From the NCBI RefSeq assembly GCF_006438875.1, contig NZ_RCZH01000005.1:335950-399949 (forward strand): a stretch of DNA of 64,000 nucleotides, read 5' to 3'. Position numbers and translations under genes: made by a program. Below, one piece after another: positions 54,871 to 63,215 of this stretch (positions within the stretch are counted from its first letter, which is position 1; every line of letters starts with the position of its first letter). The notes below the pieces were generated by a model. That model made no database searches. It worked only from the letters and a program-made list of their open reading frames with translations, and was not told the origin of the DNA. This DNA comes from Flavobacterium pectinovorum. Its GTDB lineage: Bacteria; Bacteroidota; Bacteroidia; Flavobacteriales; Flavobacteriaceae.

Positions 54871-55911
54871 CTAAGAAACATAAAATGAAGCATTCTCCAC
54901 ATTAATAATATCAATAGGAAGTAAAATGGTTTCCGGAATATCTTTTCGGAATAAAAAATGTTCTACTAAAGTACTCACTCCAAGATAAGCTTGTCTTTTT
55001 TGATTTTGGTGAATTAAAAAATGAACCAATCCCTGATTTAGGAAGTTTACATTTTTTTCGACTAAATCGTAACCAATAATCGCAATCTTTCTCGTTTTTA
55101 TCGAAGATAAGATAGAAGCAATTTGATAGGCTTTCGAAGTTGTGATGAATATTCCTTTCAAGTTTGGATTTTCTTCTACAAAAGCTAAAAATTTAGTTTC
55201 AACATTTGGATGTTTTAATTTTAGAGTGGTCAATGAAAAACCGGAAATCTTTTTTTCGTCAAAATAATTTCTAAAACCTTTTTCCTTCTCCTGCATGTGA
55301 ACCGCATTTTTAAGGCTTTCGTCAATATGTATAATCGCAATTTGACCATCTGTTAAAATCAGGTTCATTAAACTGGCAGCCACTCGACCACTTTTATACA
55401 AATCCTGTCCAACAAAACTTTTGATGGATTCGCCTTCGATTTGATTATTAAAAGTATTCACCATAATATTCAATTCGTCGTATTGTTTTACGATTTCCAA
55501 AGTTTCCTTATGAAACAACGGAGCGATCAAAACGGCATCAGGCGATTGCTTGATAATATTTTCGTTTGTATTTAAAAACGATTTGGTGCTTTCCGGATTA
55601 AAATAGTGCGTTTCAATCACCACACTATACGCCTTAAATTCCGTTATTGCTTCCTGAATTCCGTTTACACAAGGAAGCCAGTACGAGTCAATTTCAGGAT
55701 CCGGAAGTAAAACACAAATTCTATAGACTTTTGTGCTCTTTAGATTTCGGGCAATTAAGTTGGGCTCATAATCGATAACGTTCAAAACTTCGTTTATCTT
55801 TTCTAAAGCTGTTGGAGATACTTTTCCTCTATTGTGCAAAACGCGGTCAACAGTTCCTTTAGAAACTCCAGCCATTTTTGCTATATCCTTAATTGTGTAC
55901 TTTTTATCCAT
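54871..55911 (-). CDS. LacI family transcriptional regulator
   Basis: 346 residues. The N-terminal helix-turn-helix and hinge (YTIKDIAKMAGVSKGTVDRVLHNRGKVSPTALEKINEVLNVIDYEPNLIARNLKS) is of LacI type, with VDRVLH in place of the more usual VSRVLN. The periplasmic-binding-like effector domain follows from residue about 62 (YRICVLLPDPEIDSYWLPCVNGIQEAITEF) to the end. It is probably controlled by a sugar or sugar phosphate. It lies between units B and C, divergent from the kinase; site 3 is only 60 bp from its start, which suggests autoregulation. It is the only regulator gene seen in the locus. Confidence 0.93.
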   Translation of the reverse strand: MDKKYTIKDIAKMAGVSKGTVDRVLHNRGKVSPTALEKINEVLNVIDYEPNLIARNLKSTKVYRICVLLPDPEIDSYWLPCVNGIQEAITEFKAYSVVIETHYFNPESTKSFLNTNENIIKQSPDAVLIAPLFHKETLEIVKQYDELNIMVNTFNNQIEGESIKSFVGQDLYKSGRVAASLMNLILTDGQIAIIHIDESLKNAVHMQEKEKGFRNYFDEKKISGFSLTTLKLKHPNVETKFLAFVEENPNLKGIFITTSKAYQIASILSSIKTRKIAIIGYDLVEKNVNFLNQGLVHFLIHQNQKRQAYLGVSTLVEHFLFRKDIPETILLPIDIINVENASFYVS

Positions 55912-55970
55912 ATGAGCAAATATAGAAACTTTGATTTAATTATTTTAAAAATTCTGTCAGAATTATTTAG

Positions 55971-56053
55971 TGTGCTCGAGAACATTTATTTTGTGTGTTC
56001 GAGCACATTTTTTGTTTTTTTCTTGTTTTATAAAAATATAATATATAGTTTCG
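55971..56053 (+). promoter_or_regulatory. LacI-type double operator plus promoter, site 3 (unit C)
   Basis: TGTGCTCGAGAACA (55971-55984) and TGTGTTCGAGCACA (55994-56007), centres 23 bp apart, are the reverse complement of sites 1 and 2. TTG (56023-56025), N20 and TAGTTTCG (56046-56053) follow toward the kinase. It lies between the LacI gene and the GHMP kinase gene, so one site could serve both. Confidence 0.85.
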
Positions 56054-56142
56054 TAGAATCAAAACCAGAAAACTAAAATAAATCCTTAACCAATTAATGT
56101 TGTAATTTACTGTATTACAGCGTTTTATTATAGAATTATAAA

Positions 56143-57234
56143 GTGAAAAAAATTACTTCATTAGCCCCAGGTCGGACATGTCTCTTTGGAGATCATCAAG
56201 ATTATTTAGGATTGCCGGTTATAGCCTGTGCAATTGATCGAAATATAAAACTAACTGCCGAACAAAATAATACCAATACGTTTGTTCTCAATATGATTGA
56301 TATCGACGAAGTTCGTGTCATAAATATTGATGCAACTTTTGACAAATTAGAACCACGGGACTATTTTGCTTCATCATTGCGGGTATTGCGCAGATATGGT
56401 TGTGTGCCAAATGTGGGATACAATATCACCATTACCGGAGATATCCCTATTAACTCAGGAACATCAAGTTCATCGGCATTATTAATGGCTTGGATTCGTT
56501 TTTTGATTACTGCTTTTGGAGTTGATAATGAAATTACGCCCGAATTTATTTCAAAAATCGGCTACGAATCTGAAGTTTTAGAACACGGAGAACCGGGCGG
56601 AATGATGGATCATTTTAGTATTGGAGTAGGGAATATTGTTTACATCAATACAAAAGATCCTTTCTCGTACAAAATTATCGGAACAGAATTAAAAGGTTTG
56701 ATTACCGGCGTCTCTGGTGTTCCAAAAGAAACAATTGGATTACTGGGCGAAGTAAAAGGAAATGCTTTGATAGCAATTGATATTGTCAAACAGAATTTCC
56801 CTGATTTTGATCTAAATACTTCTGAAATTGAAGATTTAGACCAATATAGAAATTGTTTACCAGACCGATTAATACCTTATTTTGATGCTGCACTAAAAAA
56901 TTTCCATTATACAAAAGAAGCTTTAAAAGAGTTCGAAAAGCCAGTTTTAGATCTTAAAAAAATAGGCGAATTGATGAATCAGCATCATGAAGTTTTACGC
57001 GATTTATTGAAAATTACAGTTCCGCGAATTGATGATATGATCAATGCAGCTTTGCGTGCCGGTGCTTACGGAGCTAAAATTGTAGGTTCAGGCGGCGGCG
57101 GAAGTATTGTTGTAATTGCCGATCCAAAAAATGAAGATTCGGTAATTGAAGCTATTTTAAAAGCCGGAGCTCAGGAAGCTTATGGCGTGTCTGTAGATCC
57201 GGGTGTGAGAATTATTGAAAATATTGAAATTTAA
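56143..57234 (+). CDS. GHMP family sugar kinase (galactokinase / N-acetylhexosamine 1-kinase type)
   Basis: 363 residues from a GTG start. Motif 1 is PGRTCLFGDHQDYLGLPVIACAID, close to the galactokinase signature. Motif 2 is PINSGTSSSSALLMAWIRF, the ATP-binding Ser-rich loop. GEPGGMMDHFSIGVG carries the likely catalytic Asp. Motif 3 is KIVGSGGGGSIVVIADP. It phosphorylates a sugar, probably at C1, in the cytoplasm. With the nucleotidyltransferase that follows after 9 bp and the GalNAc/Gal hydrolases of the locus, GalNAc or galactose is the likely substrate; L-arabinose or a heptose phosphate is possible too. Confidence 0.86.
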   Translation: MKKITSLAPGRTCLFGDHQDYLGLPVIACAIDRNIKLTAEQNNTNTFVLNMIDIDEVRVINIDATFDKLEPRDYFASSLRVLRRYGCVPNVGYNITITGDIPINSGTSSSSALLMAWIRFLITAFGVDNEITPEFISKIGYESEVLEHGEPGGMMDHFSIGVGNIVYINTKDPFSYKIIGTELKGLITGVSGVPKETIGLLGEVKGNALIAIDIVKQNFPDFDLNTSEIEDLDQYRNCLPDRLIPYFDAALKNFHYTKEALKEFEKPVLDLKKIGELMNQHHEVLRDLLKITVPRIDDMINAALRAGAYGAKIVGSGGGGSIVVIADPKNEDSVIEAILKAGAQEAYGVSVDPGVRIIENIEI

Positions 57235-57243
57235 AAAATAAGT

Positions 57244-58119
57244 ATGCACAACAATTTAGTTATTCTTGCGGGCGGAGCTTCGTCTCGTATGAAAAAAGAA
57301 GCAGTTTTAGATAATTTATCTCCCGAAGAAATCGCTCAGGCAAATGAACGAAGCAAAGGTTTAATTGGAGTAGGCGGAAGCGGAAGACCTTTATTGGATT
57401 ATCTTTTATTGAATGCCAAAAAAGCGGGATATAAGAATATCTATATTATAATAGGAGAGCAGGGAGAATTGTTTAAAGAGTTTTACGGAAGTCAAAATGT
57501 AAATAATGATTTTCATGGACTTAATATTTCATTTGCTGTGCAATATATTCCCGACGGAAGAGTAAAACCATTTGGCACTGCCGATGCTTTGTTTCAGGCG
57601 GTAGAACAATTTCCGGAATTGAATTCTCAGCAATATTCTGTTTGTAACAGCGATAATTTATATTCGGCGAAAGCTTTATTGGCGCTTAGAGAAACCACTA
57701 GTCCAAACGCTTTTATTGCGTATGATCGTGATGCATTAGAATTTCCTTCTGAAAGAATTTCGCGTTTTGCCATTGCCAAATTGGATAAAAACAATCAGTT
57801 ATTAGACATTTTAGAAAAACCTTCGACAGAAGTTTTAAATGATTATAAAGATGTTGAAGGAAAAATTAGAGTAAGTATGAATGCTTTTAAATTTAACGGA
57901 AGTACTTTATATACCCATCTTAAAAATTGCCCTGTTCATCCTGAAAGAGACGAAAAAGAATTGCCAACAGTACTTTTAAATTCGGTAAACGAAAACCCAA
58001 ATACAACGATAGGAATTCCGTTTTCAGAACACGTTCCGGACTTGACAGCAAAAGAAGATATTGCAGATGTAAAAGAATATTTAAAAAAATATTACCCCGT
58101 TTTAGACTGGGGCGCCTAA
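57244..58119 (+). CDS. NDP-sugar pyrophosphorylase-like nucleotidyltransferase
   Basis: 291 residues. VILAGGASSRMKKE is the nucleotide-binding loop at the N-terminus, VGGSGRPLLDYLLLNAKKAGYKNIYIIIGE follows, and YSVCNSDNLYSAKAL carries the metal-binding Asp in the position of the usual GD. It transfers a nucleotidyl group to a sugar 1-phosphate in the cytoplasm. It is 9 bp after the kinase, so the pair would turn a free sugar into its 1-phosphate and then NDP-sugar, as in salvage of GalNAc. The specific sugar and nucleotide are inferred from context. Confidence 0.82.
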   Translation: MHNNLVILAGGASSRMKKEAVLDNLSPEEIAQANERSKGLIGVGGSGRPLLDYLLLNAKKAGYKNIYIIIGEQGELFKEFYGSQNVNNDFHGLNISFAVQYIPDGRVKPFGTADALFQAVEQFPELNSQQYSVCNSDNLYSAKALLALRETTSPNAFIAYDRDALEFPSERISRFAIAKLDKNNQLLDILEKPSTEVLNDYKDVEGKIRVSMNAFKFNGSTLYTHLKNCPVHPERDEKELPTVLLNSVNENPNTTIGIPFSEHVPDLTAKEDIADVKEYLKKYYPVLDWGA

Positions 58120-58300
58120 AAAAAATTAACAAAAATTTGATATCTAATTTACCAATAAGTACAACTTATTAGACTACTTTTGTCTTTCACTGCAAAAAAA
58201 ACGCATATATTTGCGTAAATATTGCAAATAACTACAAGAGTGTTGCTGTTATTTTAGATTCAGAAAACCACTAATCTATTAACAATCAACCAAAAGTATT

Positions 58301-59674
58301 ATGTCAAACATTGAAAGTGCATTACATATAGACAAGAGGAGTACTATTATTCCGATGATAATCTTAACTGCATTATTTTTTATTCTGGGTTTTGTGACCT
58401 GGCTAAATGGGCCTTTAATCCCATTTTTTCAATTGGCATGCGAGTTGACCTCTTCTCAGGCTTATTTTGTAACTTTTGCTTTTTATATCGCCTATTTTGT
58501 TATGGCAATTCCATCCTCTTGGGTGATTGAAAAAGTAGGGTATAAAAATGGTATTTCATTAGGATTATTAATCATTGCAGCAGGCGCATTTACGTTTTAT
58601 CCCGCAGCCGAAAGCAGAACCTTTTTATTGTTCTTAATAGCATTATTTATAATGGGAACCGGTTTGGCAATTTTGCAGACAGCATCAAATCCTTATGTAG
58701 TTGTGATTGGTCCAAGAGAAAGCGCTGCCGCCAGAATTAGTGTTTTAGGAATCGCCAATAAATTAGCCGGATTTGTGGCGCCACTTATATTGACAGCTTT
58801 GGTTTTGTCTAATATGCAGGAGTTTACCGCAGACAAAATTGCATTACTGGATTCAGTTTCAAAAACAAATGCTCTAAATGCTCTTGCATTACAATTGCAA
58901 AGACCTTATCTTTATATGGGATTGATTATTATGGTTTTGGCGCTTTTAGTAAAGCTATCGCCACTTCCGGAAATCGATTTGGATGAAGACGGAAATGTAA
59001 CGCATTTAAGTATTTTTAAGCAAATCAGAAACGCATTCAGACGTCCGCAATTGGTTTTAGGCGTAGTTACTTTAATGCTGTATTTGGCTGCCGAAGTTTT
59101 AGCCGGAGATTCTATTGGAGGTTTCGGAAAAGAGTTGGGAGTTTATGGAACAGAAGGAAATTTTTATTTAAAGTTAACTTCTTTCACAATGTCAGCAATG
59201 GTTGTGGGTTATATATTAGGAATCACATTAATTCCAAAATACCTTTCACAGGTAACGGCTTTAAAAGCGTCAGGAGTTTTAGGTTTGATTTTAGTATTGG
59301 CAATCGTTTTGATTTCGCCTAAAATAATGGTTCAGCTGCCTGGAATTCCAAATTTGCCTGTTGTAATACTTTTAGTAGCATTATTGGGTTTGGCAAATGC
59401 ACTTTGCTGGCCTGCAATATGGCCAATGGCGTTGGAAGATTTAGGTGGATATACTAAAATTGGAAGTGCAATTTTGATTATGGGAATCATTGGAGGAGCA
59501 ATTTTTCCTTTGTTTTACGGAATAATCACAGAAAATATAAATGCATCAAATATTGCAGACGGAACCGCAGCAGTTTCAAAAAGCGGAAACCAAATTGCCT
59601 ATTTAATGTTATTACCATCTTATTTAATGATTCTTTTTTATGCTATAAAAGGTCATAAATACCGAAAATGGTAA
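58301..59674 (+). CDS. Sugar MFS transporter (FucP/NagP-like)
   Basis: 457 residues with 12 predicted helices. FFILGFVTWLNGPLIPFFQLACELTSSQAYFVTFAFYIAYFVMAIPSSWVIEKVGYKNGI is characteristic of the FHS (fucose/GlcNAc/glucose:H+ symporter) group, as is the following ILQTASNPYVVVIGPRESAAARISVLGIANKLAG. It imports a monosaccharide across the inner membrane. The substrate is probably an N-acetylhexosamine, given nagB downstream after 33 bp. The 181-bp gap after the nucleotidyltransferase may hold an internal promoter. Confidence 0.92.
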   Translation: MSNIESALHIDKRSTIIPMIILTALFFILGFVTWLNGPLIPFFQLACELTSSQAYFVTFAFYIAYFVMAIPSSWVIEKVGYKNGISLGLLIIAAGAFTFYPAAESRTFLLFLIALFIMGTGLAILQTASNPYVVVIGPRESAAARISVLGIANKLAGFVAPLILTALVLSNMQEFTADKIALLDSVSKTNALNALALQLQRPYLYMGLIIMVLALLVKLSPLPEIDLDEDGNVTHLSIFKQIRNAFRRPQLVLGVVTLMLYLAAEVLAGDSIGGFGKELGVYGTEGNFYLKLTSFTMSAMVVGYILGITLIPKYLSQVTALKASGVLGLILVLAIVLISPKIMVQLPGIPNLPVVILLVALLGLANALCWPAIWPMALEDLGGYTKIGSAILIMGIIGGAIFPLFYGIITENINASNIADGTAAVSKSGNQIAYLMLLPSYLMILFYAIKGHKYRKW

Positions 59675-59707
59675 AATTAAAGAGAGAAATTAAAAAAAGA
59701 CTATATC

Positions 59708-61636
59708 ATGTTAAAAAGTAAAATCGACAAAGCAACGGGGTTCGAGAAACGATTCGAAAACATCAATACAGTTGTTTTTGAAAATTCAAATGATGCTTCA
59801 AAAGCGGTTGCTCAGGAAATTGCAGCTTTAATTCAATCCAAACAAAAAGAAAACAAGCCTTGTATTTTAGGTCTTGCGACTGGTTCTTCTCCAAAAGGAT
59901 TATATGCAGAATTAGTTCGTTTGCATAAAGAAGAAGGTTTGAGTTTCAAGAATGTAATCAGTTTTAACTTGGATGAATATTATCCAATGGAACCAAACTC
60001 GATCAACAGCTACGTTCGTTTCATGAAAGAATTGCTGTTTGATCATGTCGATATTTTACCTGAAAACGCACACGTTCCTAACGGACTTTTAACAAAACAA
60101 GAAATCGCCGATTATTGCCACGATTATGAAGCTAAAATCGAAGCTTTGGGCGGAATCGATCTCCAGATTCTGGGAATTGGTGGTAACGGACATATTGGTT
60201 TTAATGAGTCAGGATCGTTACAAAACTCTAAAACTCGTTTAGTAGCTTTAGATCACATTACAAGAGTTGCCGCAAGCAAAGATTTCTTCGGATTGAGCAA
60301 TACACCAAGAACAGCAATAACGCTTGGAGTGAAAAAAATCATGGAAGCTAAAAGAGTAATCTTACTGGCTTGGGGAGAAGGAAAAGCAAATGTTGTAAAA
60401 AGATCTGTAGAAGATGAAGTTACGAATCGCGTACCCGCTTCATTTTTGCAAGAGCATAATAATGCTGTTTTTATTCTAGATAAAGAGGCTTCTTCAAAAC
60501 TAACGAGAATCAACAAACCTTGGTTGGTAGAAAAAGTAATCTGGACAGACAAATTAACCCGTAAAGCGGTTTTAGGATTGGCGCTTCAGCTTAAAAAACC
60601 AATTTTAATGCTTACGGATGCTGATTATATCGAACACGGAATGAGCGATTTATTGGCTGATTCAGGTCCGGCATACGACATCAATATTAAGATATTCAAT
60701 AAATTACAAAATACAATCACAGGCTGGCCAGGCGGGAAACCAAATGCAGACGATACAAACCGTCCTGAAAGAGCAGAACCGGCAAGAAAGCGTGTCTTGA
60801 TTTTTAGTCCGCACCCTGATGATGATATCATTAGTATGGGAGGAACTTTTATGCGTTTGCAAGAACAAGGGCATGAAGTTCATGTAGCGTATCAAACCTC
60901 AGGAAATATTGCTGTGGCGGATGATGAAGCGTTGCGTTTTGCAAGATTCGTAATTGATTACAATGAAAAATTCGGAATTAAAAGTGCCGAAGCAGATAAC
61001 ATTTACCAAAAAGCACAAACTTTTCTGGAAAACAAAAAGAACAGCGAAATCGACATTCCGGAAGTTCGTTATATCAAAGGATTAATCCGAAAAGGAGAAG
61101 CACGATCCACAAGCCATTTTGTTGGTTTAACCGATGATCAGATTCATTTTATGGAATTGCCTTTCTATGAAACTGGAACTATCGAGAAAAAGCCAATCGG
61201 AAAAGAAGATATTCAATTGACGATGGATTTAATCGAAAAAATTAAACCGCATCAAATCTATGCTGCAGGAGATTTAGCAGATCCACACGGAACTCATAAA
61301 GTATGTCTGGATGCTATTTTCGAAGCTGTAAAAGCCCTGAAGCCAAAATCATTTATGGACGATTGTTGGTTATGGTTATACCGTGGAGCTTGGCAGGAAT
61401 GGGGAATTGACGAGGTCGAAATGGCTGTACCAATGAGCCCGGATCAGGTTTTGGCAAAACGTCACGGAATTTTCAAACACCAATCTCAAAAAGATGGAGT
61501 TGTTTTTCAAGGAACTGACGCCAGAGAATTTTGGCAAAGAGCTGAAGACAGAAATGCAGAAACAGCAGCTTTGTACCAACAATTAGGTTTGGCAACTTAC
61601 GCAGCAATGGAAGCGTTTGTGAGATGGCACTACTAA
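59708..61636 (+). CDS. nagB: Glucosamine-6-phosphate deaminase fused to a PIG-L (LmbE-like) deacetylase domain
   Basis: 642 residues. Residues about 1-290 are NagB: LGLATGSSPKGLYAELVRLHKEEGLSFKNVISFNLDEYYPM, GGIDLQILGIGGNGHIGFNESGS and SNTPRTAITLGVKKIMEA. It converts GlcN6P to fructose-6-phosphate and ammonia. From about residue 360 a PIG-L family domain begins with the metal motif FSPHPDDDIISMGGTFMRLQEQGHEVHVAYQTSG and ends with a second metal region (DLADPHGTHKVC). PIG-L enzymes deacetylate N-acetylglucosamine groups. The fusion, close to twice NagB length, suggests deacetylation and deamination in one protein; that is inference. Last gene of unit C. Cytoplasmic. Confidence 0.92.
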   Translation: MLKSKIDKATGFEKRFENINTVVFENSNDASKAVAQEIAALIQSKQKENKPCILGLATGSSPKGLYAELVRLHKEEGLSFKNVISFNLDEYYPMEPNSINSYVRFMKELLFDHVDILPENAHVPNGLLTKQEIADYCHDYEAKIEALGGIDLQILGIGGNGHIGFNESGSLQNSKTRLVALDHITRVAASKDFFGLSNTPRTAITLGVKKIMEAKRVILLAWGEGKANVVKRSVEDEVTNRVPASFLQEHNNAVFILDKEASSKLTRINKPWLVEKVIWTDKLTRKAVLGLALQLKKPILMLTDADYIEHGMSDLLADSGPAYDINIKIFNKLQNTITGWPGGKPNADDTNRPERAEPARKRVLIFSPHPDDDIISMGGTFMRLQEQGHEVHVAYQTSGNIAVADDEALRFARFVIDYNEKFGIKSAEADNIYQKAQTFLENKKNSEIDIPEVRYIKGLIRKGEARSTSHFVGLTDDQIHFMELPFYETGTIEKKPIGKEDIQLTMDLIEKIKPHQIYAAGDLADPHGTHKVCLDAIFEAVKALKPKSFMDDCWLWLYRGAWQEWGIDEVEMAVPMSPDQVLAKRHGIFKHQSQKDGVVFQGTDAREFWQRAEDRNAETAALYQQLGLATYAAMEAFVRWHY

Positions 61637-61689
61637 GTCACAGTTTTCAGTGGCAGTAAACAGTCAGTTGTAAACTGAAAACTGTGACT
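61636..61689. repeat. Inverted repeat after nagB
   Basis: AGTCACAGTTTTCAG (61636-61650) and its exact complement (61675-61689) overlap the nagB stop. No U tract follows, so this is possibly a dispersed palindrome that also protects the 3' end; a degenerate relative stands at about 13070-13105. Confidence 0.6.
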
Positions 61690-61806
61690 GCGACTGTAAA
61701 CTTTTTTAAAATCTGTGGCAAAAAAATAATAGCTTTGCATCAATTAGAAGCAAGAAAAGAGAATAAGTCAATATTCTTTTCTCTTGCTTCTTTCTTCTTT
61801 AAAAAA

Positions 61807-62037
61807 ATGGAACCAGACAAAAAACTTCTTATAAAATTAGCGCACACCAAAATGCCTTTCGGGAAATACGAAGGATGGTTTTTAATCGATTTACCCGAAT
61901 ATTATGTCGTTTGGTATCAGAATAAAGGTTTTCCAAAAGGAGAATTAGGGCAGCAATTAGCGCTTGTATACGAGCTAAAACTAAACGGTTTGGAAGAATT
62001 AATTCGGAATATTAAAAAGCAATATCCAAAACCTTAA
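61807..62037 (+). CDS. DUF3820 family small protein
   Basis: 76 residues from the ATG at 61807; a longer frame from 61684 runs through the intergenic repeat and is not believed. MPFGKYEGWFLIDLPEYYVVWYQNKGFPKGELGQQLALVYELKLNGLEELI is the DUF3820 core (KYxGxxLxDLPxxYLxWxxxKGFPxGxLGxxLxxVYEI). Function unknown. It is cytoplasmic and 170 bp beyond nagB, so it is probably independent of the glycan locus. Confidence 0.88.
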   Translation: MEPDKKLLIKLAHTKMPFGKYEGWFLIDLPEYYVVWYQNKGFPKGELGQQLALVYELKLNGLEELIRNIKKQYPKP

Positions 62038-62088
62038 AAAATAGTAAGAAAAATCTTTTGCTATATCGTTTTTTTTATTTATGTTTGG

Positions 62089-62276
62089 TATATAAAAATA
62101 TTACAATTTTTAAAAACAAATTGATACCACAGAATTCGAGACTGAATTTATAAATGTGTACAAGTCAAGATTTAAAAATGTTACTATTTTTATTTGATAT
62201 AAAAAATATTATAATTTTTATAAACATATTGATACCACAGAATTCAAGCCTGAATTTATAAATGTGTACAAGTCAA
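62089..62276. repeat. Two 80-bp direct repeats upstream of the DUF6625 gene
   Basis: Copies 62089-62168 and 62197-62276, offset 108 bp, share TTGATACCACAGAATTC and TGAATTTATAAATGTGTACA almost exactly. They fill the 268-bp gap before the DUF6625 gene. The second copy ends 30 bp before its start codon, so a regulatory role or a duplicated promoter region is plausible. Confidence 0.8.
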
Positions 62277-62305
62277 TGTTTTAAAGAATTATAATATTTT
62301 TTTTT

Positions 62306-63139
62306 ATGTTAAAATTTACTTCAGTAGCAAGTATAACTTGCTGGTACGGGAAATATCCCTGGTACCTTCCTTATTTTTTACATTCCTGCTCTTTTAACCC
62401 TACGGTTGATTTTTATATTATTACTGATAATAGTAGTAAGATTGAGAACAAACCTGACAATGTAAAAATAATTTACAAAACTCTTGATGAAATCAAAGCA
62501 ACAGCTTCAGAAAAGCTTGGTTTCGCTGTAAATATTGATTATCCCTATAAATTATGCGATTTTAAACCTGCTTATGGTTTTTTGTTTCCGGAAATTATTA
62601 ATGGATATGATTTTTGGGGAATAGCTGATATTGACATTGTTTATGGATCTATTCGAAATTTCATGACCGAAGAAATTTTAAAAAATCATGATATTATAAG
62701 TAGTCGGCATGATTACCTAACAGGCTCTTTCTGTTTGTTTCGAAATAATGATTATATCAATCATCTGTTTATGAAGAGTAAAGATTACAAAATGATTTTT
62801 AGTAACCCTGTTCACTTTTGTTTTGATGAATGTAATTTTCTTTTTGAAAAGCTAAAATCGGGAATTTCAATATTAGAAATAAATAATCCGATTGAAAGTA
62901 TGACCTACATAATCAAAAAAGAAGAAAAGCTAAACAGGCTTAAAGCTTTTTTTGATTTTATAATAGTTGAAGGTTTGCCGGGAAATATTGAATGGAATAA
63001 TGGAAAATTAGTATATAAAGACATGTACGAAGTTATGTTTTATCATTTAATAGAATTTAAAACTTCATGTATTGAACGAAAAACATTAAAACCAATTCCC
63101 CTAAAGTATTTTTTTACAAAAACTCAAATAATGGAATAA
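62306..63139 (+). CDS. DUF6625 family putative glycosyltransferase
   Basis: 277 residues without a signal peptide. ITCWYGKYPWYLPYFLHSCSFNPTVDFYIITDN, NIDYPYKLCDFKPAYGFLFPEIINGYDFWGIADIDIVYGSIRNFMTEEIL and SSRHDYLTGSFCLFRNND are typical DUF6625. IADIDIVYG provides a DxD metal site like that of GT-A glycosyltransferases. The acceptor and sugar donor are unknown. It is followed 76 bp later by a Gly/Ser-rich protein with a double-glycine leader on the same strand, whose many Ser/Thr residues could be the acceptor. That pairing is inferred from position only. Confidence 0.8.
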   Translation: MLKFTSVASITCWYGKYPWYLPYFLHSCSFNPTVDFYIITDNSSKIENKPDNVKIIYKTLDEIKATASEKLGFAVNIDYPYKLCDFKPAYGFLFPEIINGYDFWGIADIDIVYGSIRNFMTEEILKNHDIISSRHDYLTGSFCLFRNNDYINHLFMKSKDYKMIFSNPVHFCFDECNFLFEKLKSGISILEINNPIESMTYIIKKEEKLNRLKAFFDFIIVEGLPGNIEWNNGKLVYKDMYEVMFYHLIEFKTSCIERKTLKPIPLKYFFTKTQIME

Positions 63140-63181
63140 TGTTAATGTTTTAAATTATAAGTATTTATTTATAAATAATTA

Positions 63182-63189
63182 TATATTTG
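63182..63189 (+). promoter_or_regulatory. -7 box of the double-glycine-leader gene
   Basis: TATATTTG is an exact match to TAnnTTTG, 26 bp before the ATG at 63216. The -33 region is AT-rich without a clear TTG. It suggests that the leader gene has its own promoter apart from DUF6625. Confidence 0.55.
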
Positions 63190-63215
63190 TAGTATTAATT
63201 TTAAAATATACCATT

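Noticed and set aside
61684..61806. N-terminal extension of the DUF3820 protein
   Set aside because: It lies in the intergenic inverted repeat and is not part of the DUF3820 domain; the ATG at 61807 gives the family length.
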